Assembly: GCF_965229315.1 (NCBI RefSeq) | Contig: NZ_CBDDJA010000002.1 | Location: 62,001 to 126,000, forward strand | Length of the DNA: 64,000 nt | From: Pelomonas sp965229315 | GTDB taxonomy: Bacteria > Pseudomonadota > Gammaproteobacteria > Burkholderiales > Burkholderiaceae_C | Direction of reading: 5' to 3' | Shown here: positions 25,234 to 33,855 of the stretch, piece by piece | Position numbering within the stretch: the first letter of the stretch is position 1 | Layout: every line of letters starts with the position of its first letter | The notes under the pieces: generated by a model | Seen by the model: the letters and a program-made list of their open reading frames with translations, nothing else | Databases searched by the model: none | What the model was told of the DNA's origin: nothing | Translations under genes and position numbers: made by a program

Positions 25234-25887
25234 TTATTGGTAGTTGCCCGCGAGCTTGAAGAGATGGTCCTTGGACGCGGGTTCAAGGTAGGGTAGCAGC
25301 AGGCTCAGCGCATGGAAGGCGCCGCGCATCAGCGCTGCGCCGGCGCGGTCGGGCTCCAGCGCGTGGCGCGGATCGCGCACGTATTCGTAGCTCAGCCAGT
25401 AGCTCACCACCACCACCATCGCATTGGCCGTGGGTGCCGCCTCGCGCAGCGCCATCTTCAGCGCGCCGCCCAGGTGCAGGCCCGACAGCACATGGCGCAT
25501 CGCCTGCTCCTTGGCCGCCAGCAGCGCCTGGAAGTGCGTCTCCAGGCGGCGGTTCTTGAACAGCAGGTCGTTCAGGTCGCGGTACAGGAAACGGTGCTGC
25601 CAGATCAGCTCGAACAGCATGTGGAAGAACAGCCACGCGTCCTCCACGTGGCGCACGTTGTCGGCTGCGGCCAGCAGCTCGCCCAGCTCCGCCTCGTAGC
25701 GGCCGAACAGCGCGTTGATGAGCTCGTCCTTGGCCGGGTAGTGGTAGTAGAGGTTGCCGGGGCTGATCTTCAGTTCGGCCGAGATCAGCGTCGTCGACAC
25801 GTTGGGCTCGCCGAAGCGGTTGAAGAGGTCCAGCGTGACCTCCAGGATGCGCTCGGCGGTGCGGCGTGGGCGTTTGGGCGTGGGCAT
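25234..25887 (-). CDS. TetR-family transcriptional regulator
   Basis: Regulator of 217 aa. The N-terminal HTH (TAERILEVTLDLFNRFGEPNVSTTLISAELKISPGNLYYHYPAKDEL, described here as its recognisable TetR core at about residues 9-54) is standard; the C-terminal ligand domain is helical and resembles the PF13972-type TetR proteins. The start at 25887 directly precedes the basic arm TPKRPRRT; 25911 is an alternative. It is divergent from the YadG-like exporter with 73 bp between, so it may control that exporter and the TPR gene downstream. Confidence 0.87.
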   Translation of the reverse strand: MPTPKRPRRTAERILEVTLDLFNRFGEPNVSTTLISAELKISPGNLYYHYPAKDELINALFGRYEAELGELLAAADNVRHVEDAWLFFHMLFELIWQHRFLYRDLNDLLFKNRRLETHFQALLAAKEQAMRHVLSGLHLGGALKMALREAAPTANAMVVVVSYWLSYEYVRDPRHALEPDRAGAALMRGAFHALSLLLPYLEPASKDHLFKLAGNYQ

Positions 25888-25960
25888 GGGGCGTGGAGGG
25901 GGCGAGGGCATTCTGGCAGCGATCAGCGCTGCCAAAGGGCCACTCCTAGAATCGCGCGCC

Positions 25961-26881
25961 ATGCCAAGTCCAGCCGCCGTGCCCGCCATTTCGTTCCAGA
26001 ACGTCAAGAAAACATACCGGGGAGGGCAGCTGAAGGCGCTGGATGGGGTGAGCTTTGACATCCAACCCGGCGAATTCTTCGGGCTGCTGGGCCCCAACGG
26101 CGCCGGCAAGACGACGCTGATCAGCGTGCTCGCGGGCCTCGTCAAGGCCAGCGAGGGCCGCGTGCGCGTGATGGGCCACGACGTGGTGGACGACTACGCG
26201 AGCGCGCGCCAGTCGCTGGGCGTGGTGCCGCAGGAGCTGGTGTTCGACCCCTTCTTCAGCGTGCGCGAGTCGCTGCGCATCCAGAGCGGCTATTTCGGCG
26301 TGAAGAACAACGACGCCTGGATCGACGAGCTGCTGCACAACCTGGGCCTGGCCGACAAGGCCAATGCCAACATGCGCCAGCTCTCCGGCGGCATGAAGCG
26401 CCGCGTGCTGGTCGCGCAGGCGCTGGTGCATCGCCCGCCCGTCATCGTGCTGGACGAGCCCACGGCCGGCGTGGACGTGGAGCTGCGCCAGACGCTGTGG
26501 CAGTTCATCGCCCGCCTCAACAAGGAAGGCCACACGGTGCTGCTGACCACGCACTACCTCGAAGAGGCCGAGGCGCTGTGCCAGCGCATCGGCATGCTGA
26601 AGGCCGGCCGCATCGTGGCGCTGGACCGCACGTCGCAGCTGCTGGCCGGCACGGCGTCGACCATGCTGCGCTTCAAGACCGACGCGGTGCTGCCGCCCGA
26701 GATCGCGGCGCGCGCCCGTGTGACGGGCCGCATCGTGCAGGTGACGGCGCATGACGCCGCTGAAGTGGAGACCACGTTGGCTGCATTGCGCGCCGCGGGC
26801 GTGCCCGTCGAAGACCTGGAGATCGGCCGTGCCGACCTTGAAGACGTGTTCCTCGAAATCATGCAGGGAGAACAGGCATGA
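25961..26881 (+). CDS. ABC exporter ATP-binding protein, YadG-like
   Basis: ATPase subunit of a two-gene exporter, 306 aa. Walker A is at 44-52 (GPNGAGKTT), followed by Q-loop VVPQE, signature LSGGMKRR, Walker B VIVLDEPTAGVD and H-loop TTHYLEEAE. The C-terminus carries the extra domain typical of drug/polysaccharide exporter ATPases. It overlaps the permease by ATGA at 26878-26881. The yadG-yadH-bolA-his order matches other Burkholderiales. The start lies right after a divergent TetR gene. Confidence 0.9.
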   Translation: MPSPAAVPAISFQNVKKTYRGGQLKALDGVSFDIQPGEFFGLLGPNGAGKTTLISVLAGLVKASEGRVRVMGHDVVDDYASARQSLGVVPQELVFDPFFSVRESLRIQSGYFGVKNNDAWIDELLHNLGLADKANANMRQLSGGMKRRVLVAQALVHRPPVIVLDEPTAGVDVELRQTLWQFIARLNKEGHTVLLTTHYLEEAEALCQRIGMLKAGRIVALDRTSQLLAGTASTMLRFKTDAVLPPEIAARARVTGRIVQVTAHDAAEVETTLAALRAAGVPVEDLEIGRADLEDVFLEIMQGEQA

Positions 26882-27633
26882 ACGGCGCTTCCACCCTCTT
26901 CAAGAAGGAAGTGCTGCGCTTCTGGAAGGTCGCCTTCCAGACCGTCTGCGCGCCGGTGCTGACGGCGGTGATGTACCTGCTCGTCTTCGGCCACACGCTG
27001 GAAGACCACGTGAAGGTCTACGACACGGTGGGCTACACGCAGTTCCTGATCCCGGGCCTGGTCATGATGAGCGTGCTGCAGAACGCGTTCGCCAACAGCT
27101 CGTCCAGCCTGATCCAGAGCAAGATCACCGGCAACCTCGTGTTCCTGCTGCTGACGCCGTTGTCGCCCGCGGCCTGGTACGTCGCCTACGTGGGCGCGGC
27201 GGTGGTGCGCGGCATGGCCGTGGGCGCGGGCGTGCTGCTGGTCACGCTGTGGTTCGCGCTGCCGGGGTTGGACAACCTGCTGTGGGTGCTGACCTTCACC
27301 GTGCTGGGCGCCGGCCTGATGGGCACGCTGGGCCTGATCGCCGGGCTGTGGGCCGAGAAGTTCGACCAGCTTGCGGCCTTCCAGAACTTCATCATCATGC
27401 CCATGACCTTTTTGTCGGGCGTGTTCTATTCGGTGCATTCGCTGCCCGGCTTCTGGCAGGGCATCAGCCACCTGAACCCGTTCTTCTACATGATCGACGG
27501 CTTTCGCCGCGGGTTCTTCGGCGTCAGCGACGTGTCGCCGTGGCTGAGCCTCGGGGTGGTCGGCGTCAGCTTCGCGGTCGCGGCGGGGCTGGCTTTGTCG
27601 CTGCTCAAGAGCGGCTACAAGCTCAGGTCTTAG
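26878..27633 (+). CDS. ABC exporter permease, YadH-like (ABC-2 type)
   Basis: Integral membrane subunit of 251 aa with six membrane segments. The ABC-2 signature is seen in the stretch ending GVFYSVHSLPGFWQ and the LNPFFYMIDGFRRGFFG loop. It pairs with the ATPase immediately upstream. The transported substrate of YadGH is not established. Confidence 0.9.
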   Translation: MNGASTLFKKEVLRFWKVAFQTVCAPVLTAVMYLLVFGHTLEDHVKVYDTVGYTQFLIPGLVMMSVLQNAFANSSSSLIQSKITGNLVFLLLTPLSPAAWYVAYVGAAVVRGMAVGAGVLLVTLWFALPGLDNLLWVLTFTVLGAGLMGTLGLIAGLWAEKFDQLAAFQNFIIMPMTFLSGVFYSVHSLPGFWQGISHLNPFFYMIDGFRRGFFGVSDVSPWLSLGVVGVSFAVAAGLALSLLKSGYKLRS

Positions 27634-27672
27634 GGCTTCCCTAGAATCCCGGGTTTCCACCGAGGACCCGTG

Positions 27673-27912
27673 ATGGCCGACCCGACCCCGCAAGACGTTC
27701 GCGATTTCATTGCCGCCGGCCTGCCGTGCGCGCATCTGGAAGTCGAGGGCGACGGGCGCCATTTCTTTGCCACCATCGTGTCCGCGGAGTTCACGGGCCT
27801 GACGCGCATCAAGCGCCACCAGCGCGTCTACACGGCGCTGGGCGACCGCATGCGCGAGCAGATCCACGCGCTGTCGATGAAGACGCTGACGCCCGAGGAG
27901 TGGGCGCAATGA
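27673..27912 (+). CDS. BolA-family protein
   Basis: Small protein of 79 aa of the BolA/IbaG family, which works with monothiol glutaredoxins in iron-sulfur metabolism. The class II KH-like fold is seen from VRDFIAAGLPCAHLEVEGDGRHFFATIVS, with the conserved FTGLTRIKRHQRVYTAL and the ligand-site His in HALSMKTLTPEEW. It overlaps hisG by ATGA. In many Burkholderiales murA lies between bolA and hisG; here it is absent. Confidence 0.92.
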   Translation: MADPTPQDVRDFIAAGLPCAHLEVEGDGRHFFATIVSAEFTGLTRIKRHQRVYTALGDRMREQIHALSMKTLTPEEWAQ

Positions 27913-28565
27913 GCGGCCTGACGCTCGCGCTCTCCAAGGGCCGCATCTTCGAGGAGACGCTGCCACTGCTGCGCGCCGCCGGCGTCGAGGTGCTGGAGGA
28001 CCCCGAGACCTCGCGCAAGCTGATTCTCTCGACCAACCAGCCGCAGGTTCGCGTCGTGCTCGTGCGCGCCAGCGACGTGCCGACCTATGTGCAATACGGC
28101 GGCGCCGACCTCGGCGTGGCCGGCCGCGACGTGCTGCACGAGCAGGCGCTCGCGCAGGGTGGCTCGCACGGGCTGTACCAGCCGCTGGACCTGAAGATCG
28201 CCCGCTGCCGCATGAGCGTGGCCGTGCGCGCCGACTTCGACTACGCCGCCGCCATCCAGCAAGGCTCACGCATCCGCGTGGCCACCAAGTACACCGAGAT
28301 CGCGCGCCAGCACTTCGCCGACAAGGGCGTGCACGTGGACCTGATCAAGCTCTACGGGTCGATGGAGCTGGCACCGCTGACCGGCCTGGCCGACGCCATC
28401 GTCGACCTGGTCTCCACCGGCAACACGCTGCGCGCGAACAAGCTGGTCGAGGTGGAACAGATCATGGACATCTCCTCGCGCCTGGTCGTCAACCAGGCCG
28501 CGCTCAAGCTCAAGCGCGACGCGCTGCGCCCGCTGATCGACGCCTTCGCGAAGGCCATCGCATGA
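27909..28565 (+). CDS. hisG: ATP phosphoribosyltransferase, short form
   Basis: First step of histidine synthesis (ATP plus PRPP to phosphoribosyl-ATP), 218 aa. It is the short HisG form without the regulatory ACT-like domain, so it needs HisZ, which is not in the window. Recognisable: LTLALSKGRIFEETLPLL, YGGADLGVAGRD and the PRPP loop ELAPLTGLADAIVDLVSTGNTL. The gene overlaps bolA and hisD by 4 nt each. Confidence 0.97.
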   Translation: MSGLTLALSKGRIFEETLPLLRAAGVEVLEDPETSRKLILSTNQPQVRVVLVRASDVPTYVQYGGADLGVAGRDVLHEQALAQGGSHGLYQPLDLKIARCRMSVAVRADFDYAAAIQQGSRIRVATKYTEIARQHFADKGVHVDLIKLYGSMELAPLTGLADAIVDLVSTGNTLRANKLVEVEQIMDISSRLVVNQAALKLKRDALRPLIDAFAKAIA

Positions 28566-29872
28566 CGCTCATCCGCCAACTCTCCACCGCCGCCGCCGAC
28601 TTCGCCACCGAGTTCGAGCGCCTGCGCCACTGGTCCGCGGAAACGGATGCCGCCATCGAAGGCCGCGTCGCCGAGATCCTGGCCGACGTGCGCACCCGCG
28701 GCGACGCCGCCGTGCTGGACTACACGGCCCGCTTCGACCGCCTGCAGGCCGGCAGCGTCGCGGCGCTGGAGATCACCCAGGCCGAGCTGCAGGCCGCGCT
28801 GGCGGCCATCACGCCGGCCCAGCGCGATGCATTGCAGGCCGCCGCCGGGCGCGTGCGGGCCTATCACGAGCGCCAGCTCCAGGCCTGCGGCCTCAGCTGG
28901 AGCTACCGTGACGAAGACGGCAACCTGCTGGGCCAGAAGGTCACGCCGCTGGACCGCGTGGGCCTGTACGTGCCTGGCGGCAAGGCGGCCTATCCGAGCA
29001 GCGTGCTGATGAACGCGATCCCGGCCCATGTGGCCGGCGTGCAGGAAATCATCATGGTCGTGCCCACGCCGGACGGCGTGCGCAACCCGCTGGTGCTGGC
29101 GGCTGCCGCGGTGGCCGGCGTGCATCGCGTGTTCACCGTGGGCGGTGCACAGGCGATCGCCGCGCTGGCCTACGGCACGGCCACCATCCCGCGCGTGGAC
29201 AAGATCACCGGCCCGGGCAACGCCTACGTGGCCTCGGCCAAGAAGCATGTGTTCGGCCAGGTCGGCATCGACATGATTGCCGGGCCCAGCGAGATTCTCG
29301 TCATCGCCGACGGCAGCACGCCGGCGGACTGGGTGGCGATGGACTTGTTCAGCCAGGCCGAGCATGACGAGCTGGCACAGAGCATTCTGCTCAGCCCCAG
29401 TGCCGACTACCTGGACGCCGTGCGCGCCAGCATGGCCCGGCTGCTGACCACGCTGCCGCGCGAGACCACCATCCGCGCGTCGCTGCAGGGGCGCGGCGCG
29501 CTGATCCTGACGCGCTCGATGGAAGAAGCCTGCGAGATCAGCAACGCCATCGCCCCCGAGCACCTGGAGATCAGCGCCGCGGAGCCGCAGCGCTGGGAGC
29601 CGCTGCTGCGCCACGCCGGCGCCATCTTCATGGGTGCCTACACCAGCGAAAGCCTGGGCGACTACTGCGCCGGTCCCAACCACGTGCTGCCCACGGCCGG
29701 CACGGCCCGCTTCTCGTCGCCGCTGGGCGTCTACGACTTCCAGAAGCGCAGCAGCCTCATCGAGGTCAGCGAGGCCGGGGCGCAGAGCCTGGGCCGCATC
29801 GCGTCCGAACTGGCGCATGGCGAAGGCTTGCAGGCCCACGCGCGCGCTGCGGAGCTGCGGCTCAAGGGCTAG
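28562..29872 (+). CDS. hisD: Histidinol dehydrogenase
   Basis: NAD-dependent zinc enzyme for the last two steps of histidine synthesis, 436 aa. Motifs: VPGGKAAYPSSVLMNAIPA, GGAQAIAALAYGT, KITGPGNAYV, MIAGPSEILV and the catalytic stretch NAIAPEHLEI. Length is normal. The next gene is not hisC but a toxin-antitoxin pair beginning 12 bp after the stop with its own operator. Confidence 0.97.
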   Translation: MTLIRQLSTAAADFATEFERLRHWSAETDAAIEGRVAEILADVRTRGDAAVLDYTARFDRLQAGSVAALEITQAELQAALAAITPAQRDALQAAAGRVRAYHERQLQACGLSWSYRDEDGNLLGQKVTPLDRVGLYVPGGKAAYPSSVLMNAIPAHVAGVQEIIMVVPTPDGVRNPLVLAAAAVAGVHRVFTVGGAQAIAALAYGTATIPRVDKITGPGNAYVASAKKHVFGQVGIDMIAGPSEILVIADGSTPADWVAMDLFSQAEHDELAQSILLSPSADYLDAVRASMARLLTTLPRETTIRASLQGRGALILTRSMEEACEISNAIAPEHLEISAAEPQRWEPLLRHAGAIFMGAYTSESLGDYCAGPNHVLPTAGTARFSSPLGVYDFQKRSSLIEVSEAGAQSLGRIASELAHGEGLQAHARAAELRLKG

Positions 29873-29883
29873 AGCTCGAAAAG

Positions 29884-29914
29884 ACACGAAGTTCGTGCAA
29901 CACGAACTTCGTGT
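29884..29914. promoter_or_regulatory. Toxin-antitoxin operator, perfect inverted repeat
   Basis: Two 14-bp arms, ACACGAAGTTCGTG and CACGAACTTCGTGT, separated by CAA, are exact reverse complements. Each arm is itself a near-palindrome of CACGAA and TTCGTG, giving four half-sites. It ends 13 bp before the antitoxin ATG. This is the expected layout for autorepression by a dimeric ribbon-helix-helix antitoxin. Confidence 0.8.
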
Positions 29915-29927
29915 TACTCTTGCGGCC

Positions 29928-30140
29928 ATGAAGAACGTCACCGTCTCCATGGACGATGCGGTCGCCGAATGGGCCCGGCTGGAGGCGGCGCGCCGCAACA
30001 CCAGCGTGTCGCGCCTGCTGGGTGAGCTGCTGGGCGAGAAGATGCGCCACGACGACGCCTACGAGCGCGCCTTCCAGGACTGGATGCACCGCGAGCGGTC
30101 CTGGGCCTCCGACGGCCAGCCCTACCCGGGGCGGACATGA
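29928..30140 (+). CDS. Ribbon-helix-helix antitoxin
   Basis: DNA-binding antitoxin of 70 aa. The N-terminal beta-strand and two helices (KNVTVSMDDAVAEWARLEAA, then TSVSRLLGELL) are RHH/CopG-like; the acidic-aromatic tail (DDAYERAFQDWMHRERSW) should bind the toxin. A perfect inverted repeat lies just upstream. The PIN toxin follows after 133 bp, an unusually long gap that is filled by a structured repeat element. The stop codon TGA is the first part of that element. Confidence 0.85.
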   Translation: MKNVTVSMDDAVAEWARLEAARRNTSVSRLLGELLGEKMRHDDAYERAFQDWMHRERSWASDGQPYPGRT

Positions 30141-30266
30141 GGCCCCTCGTCCAACGGGTACGTTGGCCGGTCCCCCGAGGGGACGGCGATGCTTGCCGGA
30201 TCGACCGGCAAACACATCGCCTGAGCGGGCCGGCTTGGGAGCGGCCCGGCGCTCGGCCCGCGAGAA
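30138..30266 (+). repeat. Structured dispersed repeat, copy A
   Basis: Starts at TGAGGCCCCTCG and ends at CTTGGGAGCGGCCCGGCGC plus TCGGCCCGC. Nested stems can form: CCGGTCC (30168-30174) with GGGCCGG, GCGATG (30186-30191) with CATCGC (30215-30220), and TTGCCGG (30193-30199) with CCGGCAA (30205-30211). A second copy with compensatory stem changes lies inverted at 49141-49286, also between two adjacent genes. Confidence 0.75.
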
Positions 30267-30273
30267 CGCGGAC

Positions 30274-30708
30274 ATGAACACCAGCGATCCCGTTTTCGTC
30301 GACACCTCCGTGCTGCTGTTCAGCGAGGACGGTGCGCGCCCGGCCGAGCGCGAGCGGGTGCTGGCCTGGCTGCGCGAGCTGTGGGCCACGCGCCTGGGCC
30401 GCGTGTCGGTGCAGGTGCTCAGCGACTTCTACCTGCTGGCCACCCAGCGCGTGAACCCGCCCATGCCGCAGGGCGATGTGCGCGCCGAGGTGCGCCGCTA
30501 CCAGCACTGGCAGCCCTGGCAGGCCGACCAGGCCACCGTCGAGTCCGCGTGGTCGCTGGAAAGCCGCTTCGGCCTGCCGTTCGCCGACGCCCTCGTGGTT
30601 GCCAGCGCCAAGGCCCAGGGCTGCACGCGCCTGCTCAGCCTGGCGCTGCCGCACGAGGCCCAGTACGACAGCGTGCAGGTGCTCAACCCCCTCGTCACCG
30701 CTCCCTGA
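30274..30708 (+). CDS. PIN-domain toxin, VapC-like
   Basis: Predicted ribonuclease toxin of 144 aa. The PIN-domain acidic residues are present: D in FVDTSVLLF, E51-type acid region ELWATRLGRVSVQVLSDFY, and D in LPFADALVVASA. VapC-type toxins cleave RNA and are held in check by the antitoxin, here the RHH protein upstream. Its stop is 7 bp before hisC, so toxin and hisC are very probably on one transcript. Confidence 0.85.
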   Translation: MNTSDPVFVDTSVLLFSEDGARPAERERVLAWLRELWATRLGRVSVQVLSDFYLLATQRVNPPMPQGDVRAEVRRYQHWQPWQADQATVESAWSLESRFGLPFADALVVASAKAQGCTRLLSLALPHEAQYDSVQVLNPLVTAP

Positions 30709-30715
30709 CCGCGCC

Positions 30716-31798
30716 ATGACCGACCGCCTGCAAGAAGCCCTGGACCGCATCCGCCCGGACGTGCGCGCCGCCCATGCCTACGCGGTGCAGCCCAGCGCCG
30801 GCGTCGTCAAGCTGGACATCATGGAGAACCCCTTCCGCCTGCCGCCCGAGCTGCAGCGGGCGCTGGGCGAACGGCTGGGCGCCGTGGCCATCAACCGCTA
30901 CCCGGCCGAACGCACCGCCGAGCTGGCCAGCGCGCTGCGCGAGCATGCCGGCGTGCCGCCGGAGGTGGGCATCACGCTGGGCAATGGGTCGGACGAGCTG
31001 ATCAGCCTGCTGACGCTGGCCGTCGCCCAGCCCGGCGCCGCCATCGTCTCGCCGGTGCCCAGCTTCGTCATCTACGAGATGTGCGCCCGGCACCAGCGGC
31101 TGGATTTCGTCGGCGTGCCGCTGCGTGCCGATGATTTCGAGCTGGACGAGGCGGCGATGCTGGCCGCCATCGAGCAGCACCAGCCTGCGCTGGTCTACCT
31201 GTCCTACCCGAACAACCCCACCGGCAACCTGTGGAGCGCCGCCAGCATCGAGCGCATCGTCGCCGCGGCGCCGGGCCTGGTGGTCATGGACGAGGCCTAC
31301 CAGCCGTTCGCGTCCGGCGACAGCCTGGCGCTGATGGCCCGCCATCCGCACGTGCTGGTCATGCGCACCATGAGCAAGTTCGGCCTGGCCGGCGTGCGCA
31401 TCGGCTATCTGCTGGGCGCGAAGGCGCTGACCGACGAGATCGAGAAACTGCGCCCGCCGTTCAACATCAGCGTGCTGAACGCCGAGGCCGCGCTGTTCGC
31501 GCTGGCGCATGCCGAGGTCTACGCCGCGCAGGCCGCCACGCTGCGCGCCGAGCGCGAACGCGTGTTCGCCGCGCTGCAGGCGCTGCCCGGCATCGCGCCG
31601 TGGCCCAGTCAGGGCAATATGATTTTGGCGAGAGTCCGCGACGCGGCCGCCACCTTTGCCGCACTGAAGGCCCGGGGCGTGCTCATCAAGAACGTTTCCG
31701 CAGCCCACCCCTTGCTTGCGAACTGCCTGCGCATCACCATCGGCACGCCGGACGAAAACACCCGCCTGCTGGCCGAACTCCCCCAGTGCCTGTCATGA
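30716..31798 (+). CDS. hisC: Histidinol-phosphate aminotransferase
   Basis: PLP enzyme converting imidazole-acetol phosphate to histidinol phosphate, 360 aa. The Schiff-base lysine is K221 (TMSKFGLAGVRIGY), with YPNNPTGN and the C-terminal RITIGTPDEN typical of HisC. Start ATG 30716 is 7 bp after the toxin gene. It overlaps hisB by ATGA. Confidence 0.97.
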   Translation: MTDRLQEALDRIRPDVRAAHAYAVQPSAGVVKLDIMENPFRLPPELQRALGERLGAVAINRYPAERTAELASALREHAGVPPEVGITLGNGSDELISLLTLAVAQPGAAIVSPVPSFVIYEMCARHQRLDFVGVPLRADDFELDEAAMLAAIEQHQPALVYLSYPNNPTGNLWSAASIERIVAAAPGLVVMDEAYQPFASGDSLALMARHPHVLVMRTMSKFGLAGVRIGYLLGAKALTDEIEKLRPPFNISVLNAEAALFALAHAEVYAAQAATLRAERERVFAALQALPGIAPWPSQGNMILARVRDAAATFAALKARGVLIKNVSAAHPLLANCLRITIGTPDENTRLLAELPQCLS

Positions 31799-32406
31799 CC
31801 GCCACCCCACCCGCTCCTTCACGTACGGCCGAAGTCACCCGCAACACCCGCGAGACACGCATCACCGTGCGCGTGAACCTCGACGGCACGGGCCAGTCCA
31901 AGCTGCACACCGGCATCGGCTTCTTCGACCACATGCTGGACCAGATTGCCCGCCACGGGCTGATGGACCTGGACGTCCACTGCGAAGGCGACCTGCACAT
32001 CGACGGCCACCACACGGTGGAGGACGTGGGCATCACGCTGGGCATGGCCGTCGCGCAGGCCGTGGGCGACAAGGCCGGCCTCACGCGCTACGGCCACAGC
32101 TACGTGCCGCTGGACGAGGCCTTGTCGCGCGTGGTCATCGACCTGTCCGGCCGCCCGGGCCTGCACATGGATTGCAAGTTCACGGCCGGCAGCATCGGCG
32201 CGTTCGACACGCAGCTGACCTTCGAGTTCTTCCAGGGCTTCGCCAACCTGGCGCTGGCCACCGTGCACATCGACAACCTGAAGGGCCACAACGCCCACCA
32301 CCAGGCCGAGACCATGTTCAAGGCCTTCGGCCGCGCGCTGCGCATGGCGACGACGCCGGACCCACGCTCGGCGGGCGTGATCCCGTCGACGAAGGGCTCG
32401 TTGTGA
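31795..32406 (+). CDS. hisB: Imidazoleglycerol-phosphate dehydratase
   Basis: Manganese enzyme for the sixth step of histidine synthesis, 203 aa. It is the monofunctional form, without the histidinol-phosphatase domain fused in enterics. Metal-binding motifs are FFDHMLDQIARHG, DGHHTVEDVGI and GHNAHHQAETMFKAFGRAL. Coupled to hisC and hisH through 4-nt overlaps. Confidence 0.97.
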   Translation: MTATPPAPSRTAEVTRNTRETRITVRVNLDGTGQSKLHTGIGFFDHMLDQIARHGLMDLDVHCEGDLHIDGHHTVEDVGITLGMAVAQAVGDKAGLTRYGHSYVPLDEALSRVVIDLSGRPGLHMDCKFTAGSIGAFDTQLTFEFFQGFANLALATVHIDNLKGHNAHHQAETMFKAFGRALRMATTPDPRSAGVIPSTKGSL

Positions 32407-33050
32407 CGCGAACCGTCGCTGTGGTGGACTACGGCATGGGCAACCTGCGCTCCGTGTCGCAGGCGGTCATCCATGCCGCAGAGGGCCAGGGTTTCGAGGT
32501 CGCCATCACCTGCGACCCCGATGTCGTGCGCGCCGCCGAGCGCATCGTGCTGCCGGGTCAGGGCGCGATGCGCGACTGCATGCGCGAGCTGGCCGACTCG
32601 GGCGTCAAGGAGGCCGTGCTCGAAGCCGCCGCCACCAAGCCGCTGCTGGGCGTGTGCGTGGGCATGCAGATGCTGCTGGACCACAGCGAGGAGCAGGACA
32701 CGCCGGGCCTGGGCCTCATCCCCGGGCGCGTGCAGCGCTTCCAACTCGAAGGCCGGCTGCAGGAAGACGGCAGCCGCTTCAAGGTGCCGCAGATGGGCTG
32801 GAACCGCGTGCACCAGGCCAGGGCGCACGCAGTGTGGGATGGCATCCCGGACGACAGCTGGTTCTACTTCGTGCACAGTTTCTACGCAACGACGTCGTCG
32901 CCCGAACACAGTGCCGGCGAGGCCGACTACGGCGCGCGCTTTACCTGCGCTGTGGCGCGGGATAACATTTTTGCGACCCAATTCCACCCCGAGAAAAGTG
33001 CCGCCCTCGGCCTCGCGCTGTACCGAAATTTCCTCCACTGGAAGCCCTGA
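32403..33050 (+). CDS. hisH: Imidazole glycerol phosphate synthase, glutaminase subunit
   Basis: Class I glutamine amidotransferase that feeds ammonia to HisF, 215 aa. Catalytic C85 (LLGVCVGMQ) and H195/E197 (QFHPEKS) are intact, with the oxyanion region VLPGQGAM. It starts at GTG 32403, overlapping the hisB stop as GTGA. HisH must pair with HisF, whose gene is 1.5 kb further on and separated by hisA and a foreign-looking gene. Confidence 0.97.
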   Translation: MTRTVAVVDYGMGNLRSVSQAVIHAAEGQGFEVAITCDPDVVRAAERIVLPGQGAMRDCMRELADSGVKEAVLEAAATKPLLGVCVGMQMLLDHSEEQDTPGLGLIPGRVQRFQLEGRLQEDGSRFKVPQMGWNRVHQARAHAVWDGIPDDSWFYFVHSFYATTSSPEHSAGEADYGARFTCAVARDNIFATQFHPEKSAALGLALYRNFLHWKP

Positions 33051-33095
33051 GCCGGTCTTCGCCTTCTCGCCCACTTTCCCACGCTGCCCTCGGCC

Positions 33096-33845
33096 ATGCT
33101 GCTGATCCCTGCCATCGACCTCAAAGACGGTCGCTGTGTCCGCCTCAAGCAAGGCGACATGAACGACTCCACCACCTTCGGCGAGGACCCTGCCGCGATG
33201 GCGCGCCGCTGGGTCGATGCCGGCGCGCGCCGGCTGCACCTGGTGGACCTGAACGGCGCCTTCGCGGGCAAGCCGGTCAACGAGCCGGCCATCAAGGCCA
33301 TCATCCGCGAGGTGGGCGACGAGATCCCCATCCAGCTCGGCGGCGGCATCCGCGACCTCGACACCATCGAGCGCTACCTGGACGACGGCCTGAGCTACAT
33401 CATCATCGGCACGGCCGCCGTCAAGAACCCCGGCTTCCTGAAGGATGCCTGCAGCGCCTTCGGCGGTCACATCATCGTGGGCCTGGACGCCAAGGACGGC
33501 AAGGTCGCCACCGACGGCTGGAGCAAGCTGACGGGCCACGAGGTCATCGACCTGGCGCAGAAGTTCCAGGACTACGGTGTCGAGGGGGTCATCTACACCG
33601 ACATCGGCCGGGACGGCATGTTGACCGGCATCAACATCGAGGCCACCGTCAAGCTCGCCCAGGCGCTGACGATTCCCGTCATCGCCTCGGGCGGCCTGTC
33701 CGACATCGCCGACATCGAGCGCCTGTGCGCCGTCATGGCGGACGGCGTCGAGGGCGTCATCTGCGGCCGCTCCATCTACACCGGCGCGCTGGACTTCAGC
33801 GCCGCCCAGGTGCGGGCCGACGAGCTGATCGCCGCGGCCGGTTGA
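33096..33845 (+). CDS. hisA: Phosphoribosyl-ProFAR isomerase
   Basis: TIM-barrel isomerase of histidine synthesis, 249 aa. Catalytic D8 (IDLKDGRCVRL) and the second Asp in YTDIGRDGML are in place, with phosphate-binding GGGIRD and ASGGLSD loops. It lies 45 bp after hisH and is the last gene of this part of the operon before an opposite-strand insertion. Confidence 0.97.
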   Translation: MLLIPAIDLKDGRCVRLKQGDMNDSTTFGEDPAAMARRWVDAGARRLHLVDLNGAFAGKPVNEPAIKAIIREVGDEIPIQLGGGIRDLDTIERYLDDGLSYIIIGTAAVKNPGFLKDACSAFGGHIIVGLDAKDGKVATDGWSKLTGHEVIDLAQKFQDYGVEGVIYTDIGRDGMLTGINIEATVKLAQALTIPVIASGGLSDIADIERLCAVMADGVEGVICGRSIYTGALDFSAAQVRADELIAAAG

Positions 33846-33855
33846 GTCGCCGCGC

